NCBI RefSeq assembly: GCF_030445035.2
Contig: NC_080694.1
Location: 72,989,147-73,053,146, forward strand
Length of the DNA stretch: 64,000 nucleotides
Direction: 5' to 3'
DNA from: Dasypus novemcinctus
Taxonomy: Eukaryota > Chordata > Mammalia > Cingulata > Dasypodidae
This document shows, one piece after another, positions 21,201-32,734 of this stretch (position 1 is the stretch's first letter; every line of letters begins with the position of its first letter). Both the position numbers and the translations under genes were made by a program. A model generated the notes under the pieces. That model did not search any database, was not told the origin of the DNA, and was given only the letters and a program-made list of their open reading frames with translations.

Positions 21201-22193
21201 CTACAGCTTTTGTTGCATCCCATAAGTTTTGATATGTTGTCTGTTATTTTCATTAGTTTCAAGGTAGTTATTGATTTCTTCTGAGATTTCCTCCTTGACC
21301 CACTGTTTTTCTAAGAGTGTGTTGTTTTACTTCCCTATCTTGGCACCAAATCTGGGTCTCTGGCCCTTGCAGATTTCCAGCTTCATTCCACTGTGGTCAG
21401 AGAAAGTATTTTGTATGATTTCAAACTTTCTGAATTCATTGAGAGTTTTTTTGTGGCCTAGCATATGGTCTGTTCTGGAGAATTATCCATGTGCACTTGA
21501 AAAGAATATGTATCCTGCTCTATTTGGGTGCAATATTCTGTATATGTCTATTAGGTTCAGATTCTCTAATATATTGTTCAGTCTGTTTCCTTATTGTTTC
21601 TCTTTTGAGATGTTCTGTCCAAATGGTGATAATGGTGTATTAAACTACCTGAGTATAATTGTAAAGGCATCTGTTTTTTCACTTACTTTTTCCAGTGTTT
21701 GCCTCATATATTTGGAAGTGCCCTTGTTAGGAGCATAAAGTTTATGATTGTTCTTTATTCTTGAAAGATTATCCCTTTCACTAGTATGTAGAGCCCATCT
21801 TTTTTTCTCACAATTGTTTTACATTTAAAGTTTATTTTGTCCAATATTAAAATAGTTACTCCTGCCCTTTTTGGTTATTGTTTGCCTATAAATTTGTTTT
21901 CTAGCCATTCACTTTCATTGTCTTTGAATCCCTGGGTCTAAGATATGTTTTTTCTAGACAGCATATAGATGGATCATATTTTCTTTTCCAATCTTCAAAT
22001 CTGTGTCTTAACAGGTGAGTTTAATCCATTTACATTTAGTTATTACTTTCAAGGAATTAATTTTATTAGCCATATTTTCTTTGGATTTGTAATTGTCATA
22101 TTTTGATTTTTTCTCCTTTTACTTTTTCAGTTGTTCTTACACTCTCTTCCAAGTCTGTCTCTCCTGTTTTGTTTTGTTTTTTCTTTCCTCCTG
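18290..22193 (-). pseudogene. LINE-1 ORF2 relic of element B
   Basis: Translated pieces on the minus strand include the ORF2 C-terminal region (18461-18840, with GNPLPLLAEMYKYPSLLEDS) and the block with [18 protein letters not shown] and [13 protein letters not shown] (19333-19641). RT sequence corresponding to element A lies near 20250-20420. The endonuclease lies near 21900-22100, next to the SINE. Many stops and frame changes show it is inactive. Confidence 0.85.
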
Positions 22194-22207
22194 CAGAACT
22201 TCCTTTA

Positions 22208-22573
22208 TTTTTTTTAAAGATTTATTTTTATTTATTTAATTCCCCTCCCCTCCCCCAGTTGTCTGTTTTCTGTGTCTTTTTGCTGCGTCTTGTTTCTTTG
22301 TCTGCTTCTGTTGTCGTCAGCGGCACAGCAAGTGTGGGCGGTGCCATTCCTTGGCAGGCTGCTCCCTCCTTTGCACTGGGCGGCTCTCCTTATGGGTGCA
22401 CTCCTTGTGCGTGGGGCTCCCCTACGTGGGGGACACCCCTGTGTAGCACTCCTTGCGCGCATCAGCAATGCGCATGGGCCATCTCCACATGGGTCAAGGA
22501 GGCCCGGGGCTTGAACCGAGGACCTCCCATGTGGTAGACGGACACCCTAACCACTGGGCCAAAGTCCGTTTCC
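22208..22573 (-). mobile_element. tRNA-derived SINE of armadillo (DAS) type
   Basis: On the minus strand it starts GGGAAACGGAC and has a perfect A box (TGGCCCAGTGG) and B box (GGTTCAAGCC), the internal RNA polymerase III promoter of a tRNA head. A GC-rich body, a purine-rich stretch and an A-rich tail follow. It is flanked by 14-bp target duplications CAGAACTTCCTTTA (22194-22207 and 22574-22587) inside LINE-1 element B. The intact promoter and CpGs mark it as fairly young. This SINE type is the main taxonomic clue in the window. Confidence 0.88.
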
Positions 22574-22587
22574 CAGAACTTCCTTTA

Positions 22588-23640
22588 GTATTTCTTGAAG
22601 GGCAGGTTTCTTGATTTCATACTCTTATTTTTGTTTGTCTGTGAATATTTTGAAGTCTCCATCATTTTGGAAAGATAGATTTGCTGGCTAGAATATTCTT
22701 GGTTGGAAATTTTTTTCTTTTAGTACCTTGACTATATCATACCACTGCCTTCTTGCCTCCATGGTTTCAGATGATAAATCAGCACTTAATCTAATGAATA
22801 TGATGGTTCTTATTTTTCTTGCTGCTTTATGTATTTTTTTGTCTGTGCATTGGATAATTTGACAAGTATATGTCTCAGGGTATGCCTGTTGGGATTGGTG
22901 CTGTTTGTGGTGCATTATGCTTCCAGGACATGTACATCCAAATCCCTCAATAGGTTTGGGAAGTTTTCAGCTATTATTTCCTCCAACACCCCTTCTCTCC
23001 CCTTCCCCTTCTCTTTTTCTGGGATGACTATAATGCATATGTTTGCACATTTTGCATTGTCATTCAGGTCCCTAACTCCCCGCTGGATTTTTTCTATATT
23101 TTTAGCCATCAATTTTACTGTTTGATTTCAGATGTAGTGTGTTCCACAGTACTCTTTCCTCTACCCCTTTAAATCTGCTTTTATTTGCTGAGAGTGTATT
23201 TTTTTCTTTCTTTTTTTAAAATGGGGCCCTGCTTTCATGGTCTGTATTCATACTTAAAATTAAGATCAAGTGAGCTTTTGCCCTTCTGCTCCATGGGAGG
23301 TTTCTGTCCTCCCTGAGCTCACCTTAGTGAGAATGTATTTTTGATTTGTTTAATTGTGCTGTTCATCACCATCATATCTGTTATCTTTTTGTGTATGATT
23401 ACAATTTCTTCTGTATGCTCTCCAGATGTTTTCTTAATATCCTTAATCTCTTCCTTCATTTCATTAAATTGGCCCATGATATATATTTTGAGAGCTTTAA
23501 TTACTTGGTCAGTGTTCTCCTCTTCCTGGTTTTTAGTTTATTCTTTGGATTGGGCCATGTTTTCCTAATTATTGGTTTGGTTTGTATTTTTTTGTTGCTG
23601 TCTGGTCATCATTTTTCTTGATGGGTTTATTCAGTTCATC
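22588..23640 (-). pseudogene. LINE-1 ORF1 relic of element B
   Basis: Minus-strand pieces include the RNA-binding C-terminal block (22688-22915, IRLSADLSSETMEARRQWYDIVKVLKE in part) and the region with NDNAKCANICIIVIPE (22915-23112). The coiled-coil part is at about 23340-23620, interrupted by the 28S retrocopy. The frame is broken repeatedly. It mirrors the organisation of ORF1 in element A. Confidence 0.8.
23204..23328 (-). pseudogene. 28S rRNA retrocopy with poly(A) tail and target duplications
   Basis: On the minus strand the sequence reads GAGCTCAGGGAGGACAGAAA and continues through GGAGCAGAAGGGCAAAAGCT to a GGGGCC end. This is a conserved part of vertebrate 28S rRNA. An A-rich tail (T-rich at 23201-23220 on the plus strand) follows. 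The flanking 14-bp repeats GAGA(G/A)TGTATTTTT (23190-23203 and 23329-23342) match a LINE-1-type target duplication. It is inserted in ORF1 of element B and is younger than that element. Confidence 0.85.
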
Positions 23641-25338
23641 AGCTTCCTCTTCTAGTCTTAGGGTTTAATTAGTTGTTTTTCTTTGCCTGTTAAGTCTTCT
23701 CTTTGTCATTTTGTTCTTCTTATTCTATTTTCTTGTTGTTGGCTAAGTTCCATTGAAGGAAAATATTAGGATCAGAGAAAGAAAAAGGGGTAAGAAAAGT
23801 AAAAAGTATAATAGTAGTATTGATAGTAAATGTTACCAGAAGAGCCATGCAAGATCTAGGAGAATGGATATTGGACTCATGTAAGCTGTGTAGAGTTATA
23901 ACAGTAAGAAAAGTGAAGTACCTATAATGAGAGAGTAAACTGAATATGGGGAGGAATATAATATGACTTTAAAGGTCAGTGTCATAAAAGGGGGTTAAAG
24001 AAAAGAAAGGACAATATTATAAAGAGTGAATAAAAAAATAGAAAACTGAACAGGGCATTAGAAATACAAAGTTAGAAAAATTAGGAGCTAAAAAAAGTGG
24101 TGGAATGTGAGATAAATAATAAATGATGGAGGATAGAAAGATGTAAAGGAAAGAGGTTAGCATTGGTAGCCAAAATCAGTACAATCAGAAAAGAGGAAAT
24201 TGAGGATGAGGAAACACAGCAAATAAGAAATGCTCCCTGCAGTACCTAATATTAAAAAAAAGAAAGAAGAAGAAAAGAAAGGGGTGGGGGGAAGCAAGCA
24301 AGAAATAAAAGGGGGAATGTGGGGTTATAAATAGGAATGAAAAAAAAAAAAAAAAAACAAGAAAAAAGACCAGGCAAGGCTTCAAGCAAGAAATCCACTT
24401 TGCAGTTAAATAAACTGCTTAGGAGTCTGACCTTCCTCCTTTCTCCCTTCCTCACTTCCCTCTCTCCCAGGGCAGCAGGAAAGCTGTATGAGGGGTCTGG
24501 TAGGAAATTCAAATTGGTCCCAGGTGAACCAACTCATCATAGAAAATAATGACTCAATTTCTTGAGAGAGAGCACCACACCTTGTCAGGAACTCTAAGTA
24601 TTCTATTGGAAGCCTGCAAAGCATGTCCTATTGTCCCTCTCCCTTATGTGTGCTACAGAAGGGCTAATTTTCTGACTCCACCTTCTCCCAGGCCAAGTTT
24701 CCTATCCCAGTGTATTTAGGTAAATTGGGCTTTCTAAGCAGATTCCCCTCTCCTTTCTTCCTAGGCTCCCCCCAAGCCAGTTGGTATGCTCCTTCAAGTT
24801 AAAAAGGGGGAGGGGGCAGAAAACTGAACCTGCACTCCTCAGGACCCTCTGCACCTCCCACCAAAATCCTCTCACTTCCGGATTCAGCCAGAAACTGGAG
24901 GGCTAGTGGAATCCTGGACCTCGGGGAGTGCTGGATTTGGGAAATGGAAGCTCAGGGTATCGTGAACTTGAGGTACATGGGTCTGTGGAACATGGGTTAT
25001 GGGGGTTCAGGGAACATGGACTTGGGAATCACGTGTTTGGGGAACACAGGGCCTGGGAACACAGCCACATGACCAACAGTTCTCAGGGAAAGCTGCAGCC
25101 CCAGCCCTAGAAAGAAGAGTTTTGCCTTCCAACAACTTCCAACTTCAGTGTTGGAAACCCGCAATTTTACCTTTAGCAAGCAGCACCTCCATCACAGTCT
25201 CTCCAAATTGACGTCCAGACACTTCCTGCTTTCCAGCTCCCAAAATAGCCTGCTCTGGCAAGGTTCTGATCCCACTCAGCTTGTCCTTTGCAGGAGAGAT
25301 AATACAGGTGTACTCATTCAGACACCATCTTGATTTGC
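23641..25338 (-). other. 5' UTR of LINE-1 element B with a long pyrimidine-rich tract on the coding strand
   Basis: No coding potential. 23756-24370 is strongly purine-rich on the plus strand, including an A-run at about 24338-24356. 24400-25338 resembles the 5' UTR of element A at its outer end (a shared block near ctttgcaggagagat). It ends in the AAGATGG start motif. Confidence 0.7.
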
Positions 25339-26985
25339 TTTGTGCCAAAGCCCCTCTTTGATTATTATTTCATCTTAATATGAAATTTTACATGCCTCAT
25401 GTTTAGCCAACCTGAATTTTTTCAGCTCATTTTCATCTGCTTCTTGTCCTTTCTCCTGTACTCATTGCATAGTAGGAACTGGGGATCCCAGATTATACTG
25501 TAATCTGTGCTACATGAAGCTACCTGCATTGCCCCAGTAACTAATGAAACTTTTCCCACTTTTCTCCCCTGTAAATTGTAGGGACAGAGCTGCAACTTTG
25601 GCCAGTAATCCAAGCCAGCAGGCCAGGATCATCTATGTTTGCTAAAAGACTGATGAAAGTCCATGCCCCTTCCTCCCCTCACAGGTGTGGGGTATAACCA
25701 CATGTGTGGACAATAAACTAAGCCATGTGGGTCTAAATTGCCATAGTTGCCTAGATAGACTGATAAAGCACCTGTTTCTTCCTCCCTTCCAGGGACAGGG
25801 ATGTAGCCACGTGTATACACAACAATTTTGGCCTTGTAGTCTGAAAGCTGAGGAAGCACTTTCCCTCCTCCTTCCTCTTGGGGGCCGGGATGGAGCTACA
25901 GATAAGTCCAACATTCTAGTCTGTGCAGGCAGAAGTGGCCATAATTGCCCAAAGAGGCTTAGGGAGCACTGTCCCTCTTCATGCCCTGTCAAGGGTGGGA
26001 ATGGAGCCAGAGATGTGGCCAACAGTCTATCCATGCAGACTAAGAGCAGCTGCAATTATCCTGAGAAGCTGAAGAATCACTGCCCCCCTATTATCCTTTA
26101 TGTTGTGGTCATGGAGCCACAAGTGTCTAACAATCTAGTCTGTGTGGTTCAAAATTGTTGGCCATTATCCAGAGAGGCTGGGGAAACACTGAGCCCACTC
26201 CTATTCTATTGTGAGCAGGGATGTAACTACATGGGTGGCCAAGAATTTAGTTCATGCAGGTCAAAAACTACTGAAATTTCTCAGAGATGCTGAGGGAGTA
26301 CTGACCCTCCTGGCTTGTGAGGATTGGGGATGGAATCAGAGATGTGTCCAATGGACCACTCCATGTGGGCTGAAATCACCTAGAGAGGCTGGTTAAATAC
26401 GGCCTCTCTCCTATCCTAATGGGACCAGGAATATAGCCATGCAGGAGCCCATTAATCTAGTCCATGAAGGTTGAAAGGGATGACAGTTGCCCATAGAGAC
26501 TGATGCTGGTCCCCTCAGCTTCCTCTCTACCAGAGGCATGACTGGAGCCCAGGCTAGGGCAGCAAACCAACCTGAGTAGAAAGAAACCACTTGGACAGGT
26601 TCAAACTTCAGTGATTCTTAGGATTGGACTTTAGCCTGCTGAATTTTGTAATCAGTAGCTGAAATAAGTGCCCAGCCATCTCTTCCTCCACAGTTTTTGA
26701 GAAATGGAGCTTCCAGTTCCAGCCAGGGAATAGCTCCCAAGTTGCCTTGTGCCACCAGTGTTGGATGGGCACCAGCCTCTGTGGCATGGAGGGCTCTACT
26801 CATGAATCTTTGCTGCAAATGGACAGACTCCTTCAGTTCTTCCCAAGGATATTGCAGTATGCTCTTCTGATCTCCTGGGCCCTCCAAACAGGTAATTTAG
26901 ACAGTGCTGGGGGATTACTAACTGCCCTATAGGATGAGCTGATTCTTAGAGCACCCTACTAAGCTGCCATATTTCCCCTACCCTC
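25339..26985 (-). mobile_element. LINE-1 5' UTR with tandem ~110-bp monomers
   Basis: The outer part (about 26580-26985) aligns with the 5' UTR at 32200-32630, including GGACAGG.TCAAACTT and a start near 26965. Inside it about ten related units recur at anchors near 25586, 25692, 25801, 25890, 26001, 26111, 26221, 26330, 26431 and 26541, spaced 89-111 bp. Each contains an ATGGAGCCA-like anchor, a TCTAGTCCATG-like block and GAGAGGCTGAGG. Monomeric 5' UTR promoters are known from rodent LINE-1. No ORF1 or ORF2 is attached here, because element B lies directly downstream. Confidence 0.7.
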
Positions 26986-26994
26986 CAGCACTTT

Positions 26995-27290
26995 ATTTTT
27001 AAGAAACAAGTATTAATGAGTGAGAAAGTAAATCTCTGGGCTGAATCCATGATTGTTGGATGATCAATATAAGGGAGCTGGAGATTAAGGAAGGTCATTC
27101 TTATGATAATGACTTTATTATAGACCTGGGTTCACAAAAGAGCTCAAACATTATGTGAGAGTTCTGTGTAAAATAAGAAAACTAGGAAGAAAAACAATTA
27201 TAACATAGATTATTTCCATGAAGTAAGTAATAAGTGTATTGGAAATATAAATTTCAAACTTGGACAATTAGAAATACATAATACTGTTAT
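26995..27290. repeat. Unidentified dispersed repeat, copy 1
   Basis: Aligns by eye to 57415-57745 in the same orientation. Shared blocks include CTCTGGGCTGAAT, GATCAATATA, GATTAAGGAAGGTCA, TCTTATGATAA, GAGCTCAAA and AAGTAAT.AGTGTATT. I do not recognise the family. No coding potential. Confidence 0.65.
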
Positions 27291-28409
27291 TTGTCTTAGT
27301 TAATCTAATCTTCTTCCTGAGCCCTTGGCAGAAATTGTAACTAAATGTCAAATCCAACTTGATCTTAGTCCAAGCAGATAGTCTAAATAATACTTTTAGG
27401 ATATATTCAGTTTATCTCCTGATAAAAATGTATTGTTTTGGAAATAGTCTCCCATTCTTCCTGTTCCCAATAAGATGTGTTCAAGCACATCAAGGAGAGA
27501 AACCCACATGCACTCATAAGGGATGGATAAAATCTCATTTGGAAGTGTTGTCCTTAGTCTCTGGCTTTCAAAGAGTGTCTTTTGGAAGCCTGGTTGCTTC
27601 TTGCTTTGCTCGCATTAGCAGATGATGCCTTCCACTCGAATAATTCATGAGTTTATCACTCTTAATTGACCAGACCCTAATCTTGTTCACTGGGTGACTA
27701 AGCCTCACCTTGGGATCTGCTGGAGGCAAACTCTCCCACATCTCCATCAAGCCTAATTTCTCAGTGGTACACCTCCACTGCTGTGAGGCCAAAGTGGTCC
27801 ATCTCCAATTTTCTCTTCCATAGCAGGTATGATGGACCCATAACTATCAATTCAGCAGCAGTGCCCAAAGGGGCTGGAGGGCAGCTCAGGCAAGTAAACA
27901 TGAGACCCCTGGGCCTGAACACACAGCACATATTGGTTTACTTTCCAGATTAGAGCTGATGACGTTTATTCTTAAAAATACCAAAGTTTATCCGACATTC
28001 CTCTTTGAGATAATCTCAGAAAGGGGGTATGAGAAAAATGCGTATAATCAGTGCCACCTCTTTATCTCCTTCTCTTCTTCAGCTTATCAAGTCTTGGTCA
28101 AGAAAATGTGATGTGCTTTCCTCTAACTTTCTTTGCTACATATCCTCCTTGCTGGATTTAGCTAAGCTTTAATGTCAGAAAATGATCTCCCCTGTACACA
28201 ATAAGAGAAAGACTTTCATGAATTGAGTACTTCCAGCTCAGATGTTGATTTTCAAAAGAAGATATGAGAGAATAATCAAGTCAATAAACTGATTTATAAG
28301 GCTCTCACCCTCTTTCATAATTTAAATGTTTTCATCTTTTCTGACAGATTCTTATCATCACCCCAAGCATATAGTTGTATAAAACTAATTATGAAGCTAA
28401 CTCCCTTTT
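27291..28409. other. No identifiable feature
   Basis: Non-coding, without convincing reading frames, repeats or RNA genes that I can recognise. The short open frames at 27359-27625 and 27568-27792 show no family resemblance. Confidence 0.5.
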
Positions 28410-28660
28410 TTAGCACTTTATACATCCAAGTAGTATTCTAAATTTTTTATGTGTTAACATTTAACAAGTATCAACACATTATTAGGAGTTAATATTACTA
28501 GTCCTATTTTATATGTAAAGAAAGTGAGGCAGAAAAGGTTAATTAACTGATAGTGGTCATGCAACTAAGTAGTAGGGGGGCCAGCATTTGAACCTTGGCA
28601 ATCTATAATAGATTAGAGTCTGTTCTTTTAACTACCAGAGTACTCCTTAGGGCAAAAGTT
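28410..28660 (-). mobile_element. MIR SINE, minus strand
   Basis: Contains the MIR core in reverse orientation: AAAGTGAGGCAGAAAAGG followed by a diverged GGTCATGCAACTAAGTAGTA, a TTGAACC.TGGCAATCT block and AACTACCAGAG. Diverged, as expected for this old mammalian repeat. Confidence 0.75.
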
Positions 28661-29115
28661 TAAATTTTTCTTCTGATAAAAAAGAGTAAAATGCATTAAA
28701 ACTTTAAAAATATACCTCATACCAGTGCATAGACACTGACTTTTCCAGATCCACCTTGCCAGGAGACTGAAGATTCAGGGTCTATATATTTGTTTCATTT
28801 AGCAAAGCTTGAGCTACTCCTAAACCAACTCTGCCATATGATGTATCAACTGGGAGAGGATCTGGCTTAAGGCAGATGTTGAATATATGATTTTAAATGA
28901 ATCCTTGAGTAATCTTCTGAATAAGAATTATATGTTTGAAAGAAGGGTTTTTCTCTGTTTATGAATTTGAAAAATCAGGAATCCATGTGATTACTTACTT
29001 CTAGATAATAATCAAATTTATATAGACAACACCAAAAAATAGTTTTTATTCATGGAATCATTCAAGCATGAAGAAAGTGGCTAGAGATAAGTTAATGTAT
29101 AAAAATTAGTGCATT
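28661..29115. other. No identifiable feature
   Basis: AT-rich, non-coding, nothing recognised. Confidence 0.5.
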
Positions 29116-32100
29116 CAATTTTTTCATTTTTTAAAATTTATTGAAGTGTAGCATTCATACATAAACATATATAAACCATAAGTTTATAATAATAGTTGTG
29201 AACTTACAAAACAAACATATATAACATCATACAGGACTCTCATAAATCACCCTACCACCAATAACTTGCACTGTTGTTAAACCTTTTAAATTAATGATTA
29301 AAGAGCATTGTCAAAATATTACTACTAAACAAAGCATTTCCCCCCCAACCAATCCTATTATTATCTTTATATCATTTATATATGAACATACATAAACAAT
29401 TAATAGTAAAAGTTGTGAACTTACAAAGCAAACATGCATAACATCATGCAGGGGTCACATACATCAACCCTCCACCAACACCTTGCATTGTCATGAGATG
29501 TTTGTTACAAGTTATGCAAGAATATTGTCAAAATCTTACTACTAATCATAGTCCTTATATTACATTTGGTGGGTTTTTCCCCCAACCTACATTATTATTA
29601 TTTTAAAATATATTTTTATGACAGAAGTTGTAAACTTATAAAACAATCACGCACATGTGCAGAATTCCCAAACAACACCCCACTATCAACCACATTGTGG
29701 TGTGTCATTTGCTACAGATAAAATAATATTATCATCTGATTATTACCATGTCCATAATGTATATTTGGCTCACATTTTCCGTACTGACTCAGTATCAACA
29801 CAGTACATCTTTTGCATAGATGCAAGAATATCATTTACTACTAACCACAGTCAATAGGTCACTACAGCTGGATTTTTCCCATGCTTCTCCACATTCCCAA
29901 CACCCTGCAGTAGTGATGTACATTTGTTCTAGCTAACAAAGGACACTCTTGCATCTTTACCATCAATCACAATTCGCATCCACCTCTTGGTTTTCTGTGT
30001 TATCCAGTTCCTAGATTATTCTCTAGCATACTGTCAATTGGAATTTACATAACTATACTACCATTTTCAGTCACATTCCCATTTATAAACTAGCTGTTAC
30101 TTACTCTGTGTTACCGTCCCTTCTATACATTTCCACAATTTTTCAGGAAAGCTAATTTAAACTTCTACATATATTAAACATCAGTAGCAGTCCACTCAGT
30201 CCTCCTCTTATCTCCTTTAAGAATCCACCACCTATCACCAGGTTTTGAAGATATTTTCCAATAATTTCTTCTAGAAGTTTTATGGTTCTTGCTTTTATTT
30301 TAAGTTTTGATCCATTTTGAGTTAATTTTTTGGATAAGATGTGAGATAGGGGTCCTCTTTCCTTCTTTCAGCTATGGATATCGAATTCCTTCAGTACAAT
30401 TTGTTGAATGGATTGTTCTGCCCAAGCTGTGTGATTTTAATAGGCTAGTCAAAATTCGCTTGACCATACCTGTGAGGGTCTGTTTCTGAACCATAAATTT
30501 TGTTCCATAAGTCTACTGTGTCTGTCTTTAGGCCAGTACCATGATGTTTTTACTAGTATAGGTAGGTATTATGATTTAAAGTCTGGAGATGAGGGTTCAC
30601 TTTTCCTTTTTATGATGTTTCTGGATATTCAGGACTCCTTACCCTTCCCGGTAAATTTTAATGCTGGTGGAATTTTTATCGGGATTGCATTAAATCTGTA
30701 TATCAATTTGAGTAGAATTGACATTTTAATGATATTTAGTCTTCCAATGAGCATGGAATATTATTCCATTTATTTAGGGCTTTTTTGGTTTGTTTTAATT
30801 TTGAGTTGCCATTTTCTAAATACAAGTGCTTTACATCATTGGTTAAGTTTATTCCTGATTATTTGAGTTTTATCTGTCATATTTTATTTTCACCACTCTT
30901 TTGACACTCTTAGTTACTATTATTGATATAATCTTCATTTTAGACTCTCTTCTAAGCTCCTCTCTCCTGTCTTTTCTTTTCAGGATCTAGCACAACCTTT
31001 AGTATTTCCTGAAAATCTAGTCTCTTGCTTAGAAATTCTCTCAGTTTATGTTTATCTGTGAATATTCTAATTTTTCCCTCATTTTAGAAAGACAGTCTTG
31101 CTGGATGTAAGATTCTTGACTGGAAGGTTTTCTCTTGTAGTATCTTAAATATATCAGACCATTGCTTTCTTGACTGCATGGTTTCTGGTGAGAAATCAGC
31201 ACTTAATCTTATTGGGTATCCCTTATATGATGTGCATTGCTTTTCTCTTGCTGTTCTCAGAATTCTCTCTTTGTCTTTGGCATTTGACATTCTGATGAGT
31301 ATGTGTCTTGGAGTTGGTCTATTTAGATTTTTTCTGAGGGGAGTATGTTGTTCTTCTTGGATATTGATATCTATGTCCTTCAGTAGGGTTGGGAAATTTT
31401 CTACCATTATTTCTTCAAATATTCCTTCTATGCTTTTTCCCTTCTCTTCTCCTTCTGGGACACCCATGTCATGTATGGTTGCAAGCCTTTGACTTTAATT
31501 TGGTTCCCTGAGACCCTGTTCATTGTTTTCCATTCTTTTCTCCATCTCTTCTTTTGTATGTTCACTTTCAGAGGCCATTTCTTCAAGCTCACCAATCCTT
31601 TCTTCTGCCTCCTCAAATCTGCTATTATATGATTCCAATGATTTTTTTAAAATTTCATTTATTGCACCTTTCGTTCCCATAAGATCTGCTATTTCTCTAT
31701 GTATGCTTTCAAATTCTTCTTTGTGCTTATCCAATGCCTTCTTAATATACTTAATCTCTTTAACCATCTCATTGAATTTATTAAGGAGATTTGTTTGAAC
31801 ATCTATGATTAGTTGTCTCAACTCCTTTATGTCATCTGGAGGCTTATCTTGGTCCTTAAACTGGGTCAAAGCTTCCTTTTTCTTGCCGTGGATTGTAATT
31901 TTTTGTTGATGTCTTTGCATCTGCCTTACTAGGGTGTTTTCTGGGTGCAGTTTTTCTCTTTGTTTTAGGGCTTCCTATCATTTCTCCCTTGCTGGTTGTG
32001 CAGTAGAAGCCAAGCATGCAGTTGTTGTTATAAGCTGTGGAGGCGCAAGCTGCCCTCATTGTGTCAGGGACCAGTGAAGCTTCTTCCAACTTTCTCCTTT

Positions 32101-32640
32101 GCTAGGGATAGGGACAGAATAAGAGCACTGTGATTTTCAGTCCACCCCACTTCCCCTTGTGCCAGACCGTTAAGAGGGAGGCTCCCTGCCTCTTTCTGAC
32201 TTGGACAGGCTCAAACTTTAGCTGTTTTCAGGATTATATTGTAGCCCTCTGAATTTACTCATCAGTAGCTGAATTTGGTGCCCAAGCATCTCTTCCTTTC
32301 CTCTTTTGGAGAAGAGGAGTTTTCAATTTCAGCCATGGAAAAGCTTCTGAGGTGGCTTGTGCCTCCAGTGGAGGATGGGTGCCAGCCTCCTGTGTGTGGA
32401 GCACTCTACTTACAAATCTTCTCTGCAGATGTGCAGTGTCCTCCTTCCACTACTTCAAGGATGTTGCATGATGATCTTCTGGTCTCCTGGAGACCCCAAA
32501 CAGTTGCTTCAGCTAGCTACAGAGGGCTCTGGGTGTCTGCTAACTGCCCTGAGGAAGGACCTGACTCTAGGACCTTCTTACTCTGCCACCATCTTGTTGG
32601 TTCTCCTGCATTCCTTTTTAATAATTTTATCTCTCCAGTT
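29116..32640 (-). mobile_element. LINE-1 element C, minus strand, internally deleted
   Basis: The 3' UTR (about 29116-30240) contains a partly repeated block (cataaacatatat, then AGTTGTGAACTTACAAA). The C-terminal part of ORF2 lies at about 30241-30855, an ORF1 relic at 31084-31920, and the 5' UTR ends near an AAGATGGTGG start (about 32585-32598). Most of ORF2 (endonuclease and RT) is missing between 30855 and about 30880. It may be one deleted LINE-1, or an ORF1-only element next to a separate LINE-1 3' end. Confidence 0.7.
31084..31920 (-). pseudogene. LINE-1 ORF1 relic of element C
   Basis: Two long minus-strand frames. 31495-31920 is a charged coiled coil (FEEAEERIGELEEMASESEH, preceded by LIIDVQTNLLNKFNEMVKEI). 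31084-31467 is the RNA-binding C-terminal part (RHILIRMSNAKDKERILRTA, YKGYPIRLSADFSPETMQSR). The junction between them has a frame change near 31480. It is the best preserved ORF1 of the window and the closest match to the fragment at 4071-5204. Confidence 0.8.
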
Positions 32641-32734
32641 TCTTAAATGCAACCTATAGAACAAGTCTTAACTTTATTAAGAATAAATAAACTTTTTAAC
32701 AAACATTGAGAATATCAGAAAAATCTCCTGGGAG

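Larger units (their letters stand above)
17216..25338 (-). mobile_element. LINE-1 element B, minus strand, nearly full length
   Basis: The T-rich 3' end is at about 17216 and a 3' UTR runs to about 18290. An ORF2 relic lies at about 18290-22193 and an ORF1 relic at about 22588-23640. A purine-rich stretch (pyrimidine-rich on the coding strand) and a 5' UTR run up to an AAGATGG start near 25331-25338. Two younger insertions interrupt it: a SINE at 22208-22573 and a 28S rRNA retrocopy at about 23204-23328. Confidence 0.85.

Noticed and set aside
25586-26560. Regularly spaced repeats that could suggest a CRISPR-like array
   Set aside because: Units are ~110 bp, diverged, head to tail without spacers, and lie in a LINE-1 5' UTR of a mammalian genome.
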